Notes under the pieces: model-generated
The model's input: only the letters and a program-made list of their open reading frames with translations
Databases searched by the model: none
What the model was told of the DNA's origin: nothing
From: Chloroflexota bacterium
GTDB lineage: Bacteria; Chloroflexota; Anaerolineae; Aggregatilineales; Phototrophicaceae
Assembly (NCBI GenBank): GCA_026708115.1
Contig: JAPOVL010000013.1
Span: forward strand, 1 to 64,000
DNA length: 64,000 nucleotides
Direction: 5' to 3'
Part shown: positions 61,464-64,000 of the stretch, piece by piece
How the letters are laid out: each line of letters starts with the position of its first letter
Numbering within the stretch: the first letter of the stretch is position 1
Translations under genes and position numbers: made by a program

Positions 61464-63092
61464 CTATACGGACAGGCTGTGGCCCTGCTCGCGCTCAGAC
61501 TCAAGCGGCAGCTCGATAAAGAAGGTCGCGCCGATATCGGATTGTGACAGCAAGCTGATCGCGCCCCCATGCCTTTCTACGGCTTTTTTGGCGATCGCCA
61601 AGCCCAGCCCGGTACCCGGTACGGAACCGACGTTGGACGCTCGGTGAAAGGCGTCGAACAAGAACGCCGCTTCCTCCGGCGGGATGCCTATCCCCTCGTC
61701 GCTCACTGAAATATGCGCGCGGTTGTCTTCTTGCCAGAGGCAAAAGATCACGTTGCCGCCACATGGCGAATACTTGATGGCGTTATCAATCAGATTGGTC
61801 ACGGCGCGGCGCAGCAGCCTGCGGTCAAAATCGGCAAAGAGCTCTGCGGAGGCGCACACGAAGTCGATCTTGTGCGAGTGGGAGTGATTGATCTGAAAGG
61901 ACTCGACGATGTTGTGACAAAAAGTCGTCAGATCGCCGCGCTCCGGATTGAATTCAAGTTCGCCACGGTCTGCCTTGCTCAGGCTCATGACGTCACCAAG
62001 GACTTCGTTCAGATGCTCGACTTGCAGGCGTATGTTGTCCAGGTACTGCGCGCGCTCGTCTTCGGTCGCCTGCTTGCTATAATGAGTCAGCATGTCGTAT
62101 GACAGACGGATTGACGCCAAAGGGCTGCGCAATTCGTGAGCCATCATCGTGAGAAACTGACCGTTCAACCCTGGTCGTCCCCCCTCGGCGCCTCGCGCGT
62201 CCCGATTCTCGTCTTGCGAATTCTCTGATTCGCTTAAATCTTGTACCGTGACTGTACAAAGCCCAGCGCCTATACCCTCTAACTTGTTGAAGTTGAACAG
62301 TATGGGAAATTCATCGCCGTTACGACGCTTGCCGATCAAGGCGTGGTTGTGGTTGCCGTTGAGTTCATGCAGATTGTCGCTATTGTAGCGCGGGTCGTTC
62401 AAGATACGGTCGATCGACGTGTCTTCCAGTTCCTCTCGCCGGTAACCAAAGATGCGCTGGGCAGCGGCATTGCAATTCACGATACGGCCTTCCGACGTCA
62501 CTGCAAACATGGCGCTTGGACTTTGATCATACGGAAGCTGCGCGACCTGCTGGCTTTCCGCCACCTTGTGCGGCGCTTCTTTTTTGATTGACCGCGATTT
62601 GCGGTAGCCGGGCCGGTTAATTGTTTTCTGTGAGGCGACATGCCTGGGACCGTTTCGCTGCCGCCGAGCGCCTTTCAAGTCGGAAACGTCCTGATGGGCG
62701 ACGAGAAAGTGCGATTCTCCTCGTAACGCAAACCGTCCGGCTCGCAACTGATACCAGCATCGTCCCAAGGGTGAATGAACAAGGTATTCTTGCTGATAGT
62801 GGTCGCTAATCCCGTCGACGAGATCGCGGATGCCCGCGGTTATTTGGCCCGCGTTCGGCAGATTCATGACCGCCGATCGCTGGCAAATATCTAGGTACGT
62901 CTGGCCGATTCCATAGTTGTCGCGCCTGAAACCGTCCCTGGATGCAAGTCTTCGCCAAGCAGCGTTAACAGCGACGATTTCACCCTTATTGTTCAAGATA
63001 GCAATGTGATCGCTCAATGTGTCAAGGACAGACTGGATTGCGCTGTCTATCTCGGGACTCGCTTGCTGGATTTCCGTGTGCAGAGGGAACAA
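61464..63092 (-). CDS. PAS-domain sensor histidine kinase
   Basis: 542-residue cytoplasmic histidine kinase: PAS 1 about 20-135, a basic linker, PAS 2 about 190-280 (PSAMFAVTSEGRIVNCNAAA), HisKA with the phosphorylated His in MMAHELRSPLASIRL, and HATPase with N box NLIDNAIKYS and DEGIGIPPEEA. No membrane span and no receiver. The start is a TTG with GGGAG ten bases upstream. The 365 bp up to 63457 hold no gene apart from a -10 box at 63424. No response regulator is adjacent. Confidence 0.92.
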   Translation of the reverse strand: MFPLHTEIQQASPEIDSAIQSVLDTLSDHIAILNNKGEIVAVNAAWRRLASRDGFRRDNYGIGQTYLDICQRSAVMNLPNAGQITAGIRDLVDGISDHYQQEYLVHSPLGRCWYQLRAGRFALRGESHFLVAHQDVSDLKGARRQRNGPRHVASQKTINRPGYRKSRSIKKEAPHKVAESQQVAQLPYDQSPSAMFAVTSEGRIVNCNAAAQRIFGYRREELEDTSIDRILNDPRYNSDNLHELNGNHNHALIGKRRNGDEFPILFNFNKLEGIGAGLCTVTVQDLSESENSQDENRDARGAEGGRPGLNGQFLTMMAHELRSPLASIRLSYDMLTHYSKQATEDERAQYLDNIRLQVEHLNEVLGDVMSLSKADRGELEFNPERGDLTTFCHNIVESFQINHSHSHKIDFVCASAELFADFDRRLLRRAVTNLIDNAIKYSPCGGNVIFCLWQEDNRAHISVSDEGIGIPPEEAAFLFDAFHRASNVGSVPGTGLGLAIAKKAVERHGGAISLLSQSDIGATFFIELPLESEREQGHSLSV

Positions 63093-63423
63093 GTTTCTTC
63101 AACTCCCGGGTCAGATTATTAACATTGGTTAATTAAATCTTATCATACTTGGCAACACTAGTCACTAAATACAGATTTGATAAATGGGATTTGAGACCGT
63201 CTAGAGGGACCTCAAACCGACGTCCTTGGATCAATAATCGAGTGGTCAGGCGGCGCTAAACCGAATGATTCTTTAACGTTTCACCTTCCTCAATCGTCAG
63301 GCAGGTCTCGAACACTTCCGGTCAATACATACGTCGTTGAGGAATCGACTGATAAAGGCGCAGTTGCAAAGCGCTGCGTTTAGGGCCGCAGCGGCTTGCC
63401 CTGTTGCGTTTCAATGCCGGTGA

Positions 63424-63429
63424 TATAAT
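63424..63429 (+). promoter_or_regulatory. -10 box (TATAAT) of the LysM protein gene
   Basis: Perfect TATAAT 29 bp before the ATG; the -35 region is weak (CTGTTG at 17 bp). Confidence 0.4.
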
Positions 63430-63457
63430 GCCTTGCGATCTGCTGATGGTCTAATGA

Positions 63458-64000
63458 ATGGAGCACAGCTTGCGACAGTGCTGGCCGATTCTCTGGATCT
63501 GCCTTGTATACGGGGCGTACACCCTGGCGCAATCGAACGGCAACCTGGCCCAGATTGTCCATGTAGTTGGCGCCGGCGAAACCTTGACGGCCATTGCAGT
63601 CAATTACGGGGTGACTGTCGATGAGATCGTGGCGACGAATGACCTGGATCCCAACGCGATCTTGCAGATTGGGCAGCGGGTTGTCATTGAGTTTAACACC
63701 GGCGCGGACGAGGGCAGCGCGGCGACCCCGGTCGAACCTGCGGAGGCCGTGGTTAGCGCGACGGAAACGGCCGCGCCCGTTGACGAAGCGCGCGCTATCG
63801 GCGGCCTTGCCTTGGACAATGACCTGCCGCCAGCGCCGGTCGCGGGGGCCGACGCGCCGCGGATGGATCCAGCGGCTTACGATCCCGTTGTCTGCGTTAC
63901 GGTTTATGTGGATGACAACCAGAACGGCGTCATGGATCCCGGCGAGACGACCACTTCCCACGGCCAAATCAGCTTGTTGGACAAGGCCGGAAACCAGCTT
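63458..64000 (+). CDS. Exported LysM-domain protein (3' end beyond window)
   Basis: 181 codons without a stop to the window edge. Signal peptide MEHSLRQCWPILWICLVYGA, then a LysM domain (VHVVGAGETLTAIAVNYGVT followed by VDEIVATNDLDPNAILQIGQRVVI), an Ala/Pro/Glu-rich spacer, and the start of what looks like an SdrD-type or calcium-rich repeat (VCVTVYVDDNQNGVMDPGET). The LysM should hold it to peptidoglycan. The reading frame is fixed by the LysM match; the opposite-strand frame covering the same bases is a shadow. Confidence 0.82.
   Translation, partial: MEHSLRQCWPILWICLVYGAYTLAQSNGNLAQIVHVVGAGETLTAIAVNYGVTVDEIVATNDLDPNAILQIGQRVVIEFNTGADEGSAATPVEPAEAVVSATETAAPVDEARAIGGLALDNDLPPAPVAGADAPRMDPAAYDPVVCVTVYVDDNQNGVMDPGETTTSHGQISLLDKAGNQL

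Noticed and set aside
1..64000. Search for CRISPR arrays, rRNA, integrase/att sites or a complete insertion sequence
   Set aside because: No regularly spaced direct repeats of 25-40 bp, no rRNA-like sequence and no transposase or integrase motif were seen; the tRNA genes have no adjacent repeated 3' end.

Overview
The window is a G+C-rich bacterial chromosome segment, probably from a Chloroflexota (Anaerolineae-like) organism. That is inferred from the gene mix, not from a marker gene: two MalFG-type sugar ABC loci, serine/threonine kinases carrying C-terminal 2TM domains, tandem PPC-repeat and LysM exported proteins, a bifunctional PBP with a long cytoplasmic tail, a STAND NTPase with a repeat tail, and no outer-membrane genes. 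Several intergenic gaps hold sigma70-type promoters of the form TTGNNN - 16/17 bp - TATACT/TATAAT. No rRNA, CRISPR array, prophage or complete insertion sequence was found.

Region by region. 1-2.9 kb: a leftward sugar ABC operon (Tat-exported binding protein, then two permeases, the last cut by the window edge) with a near-perfect promoter and a LacI-like dyad. 3.3-8.8 kb: a TPP-dependent enzyme, tRNA-Lys, a STAND ATPase and tRNA-Gly. 8.9-20.5 kb: patatin-like lipase, glutamine synthetase with an upstream palindrome, glutamine cyclotransferase, a MarR-DrrAB-type efflux unit, a beta-propeller lactonase with a sugar epimerase, an L,D-transpeptidase, and hemC-hemD. 20.5-29 kb: two small paralogous unknown proteins with structured leaders, PBP1A-type synthase, a UvrD/PcrA helicase and a class III CoA-transferase. 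29-34.4 kb: a patch of accessory genes (NlpC/P60-like protein plus a small partner, a lipoprotein, an AAA ATPase) around ilvD. 34.4-40.6 kb: a second sugar ABC locus in which the binding-protein gene and the start of a divergent DHDPS-family aldolase have been tandemly duplicated, leaving an aldolase fragment. 40.6-42.7 kb: an AT-richer type II restriction-modification cassette whose nuclease has clear EcoRI-family motifs. 42.7-52.2 kb: D-lactate/2-hydroxyglutarate-type FAD/Fe-S dehydrogenase, catalase, GNAT, DUF58, a tandemly duplicated DUF4160/DUF2442 toxin-antitoxin-like module that copied the end of DUF58, an SDR and a Rieske oxygenase. 52.3-59.2 kb: a rightward cluster of two 2TM-domain kinases, two kinase-less 2TM proteins and two related anchored proteins. 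59.2-64 kb: gamma-carbonic-anhydrase-like protein, PPC-repeat secreted protein, PAS histidine kinase, and the start of a LysM protein.

The most interesting parts are the kinase/2TM cluster, the EcoRI-like system paired with a Dam-type methylase, the two independent local tandem duplications that carry gene fragments with them, a dispersed 29-bp palindrome with compensatory changes, and promoters placed so close to the start codon that the transcripts should be leaderless. All family assignments come from reading motifs by eye; no database search was possible.
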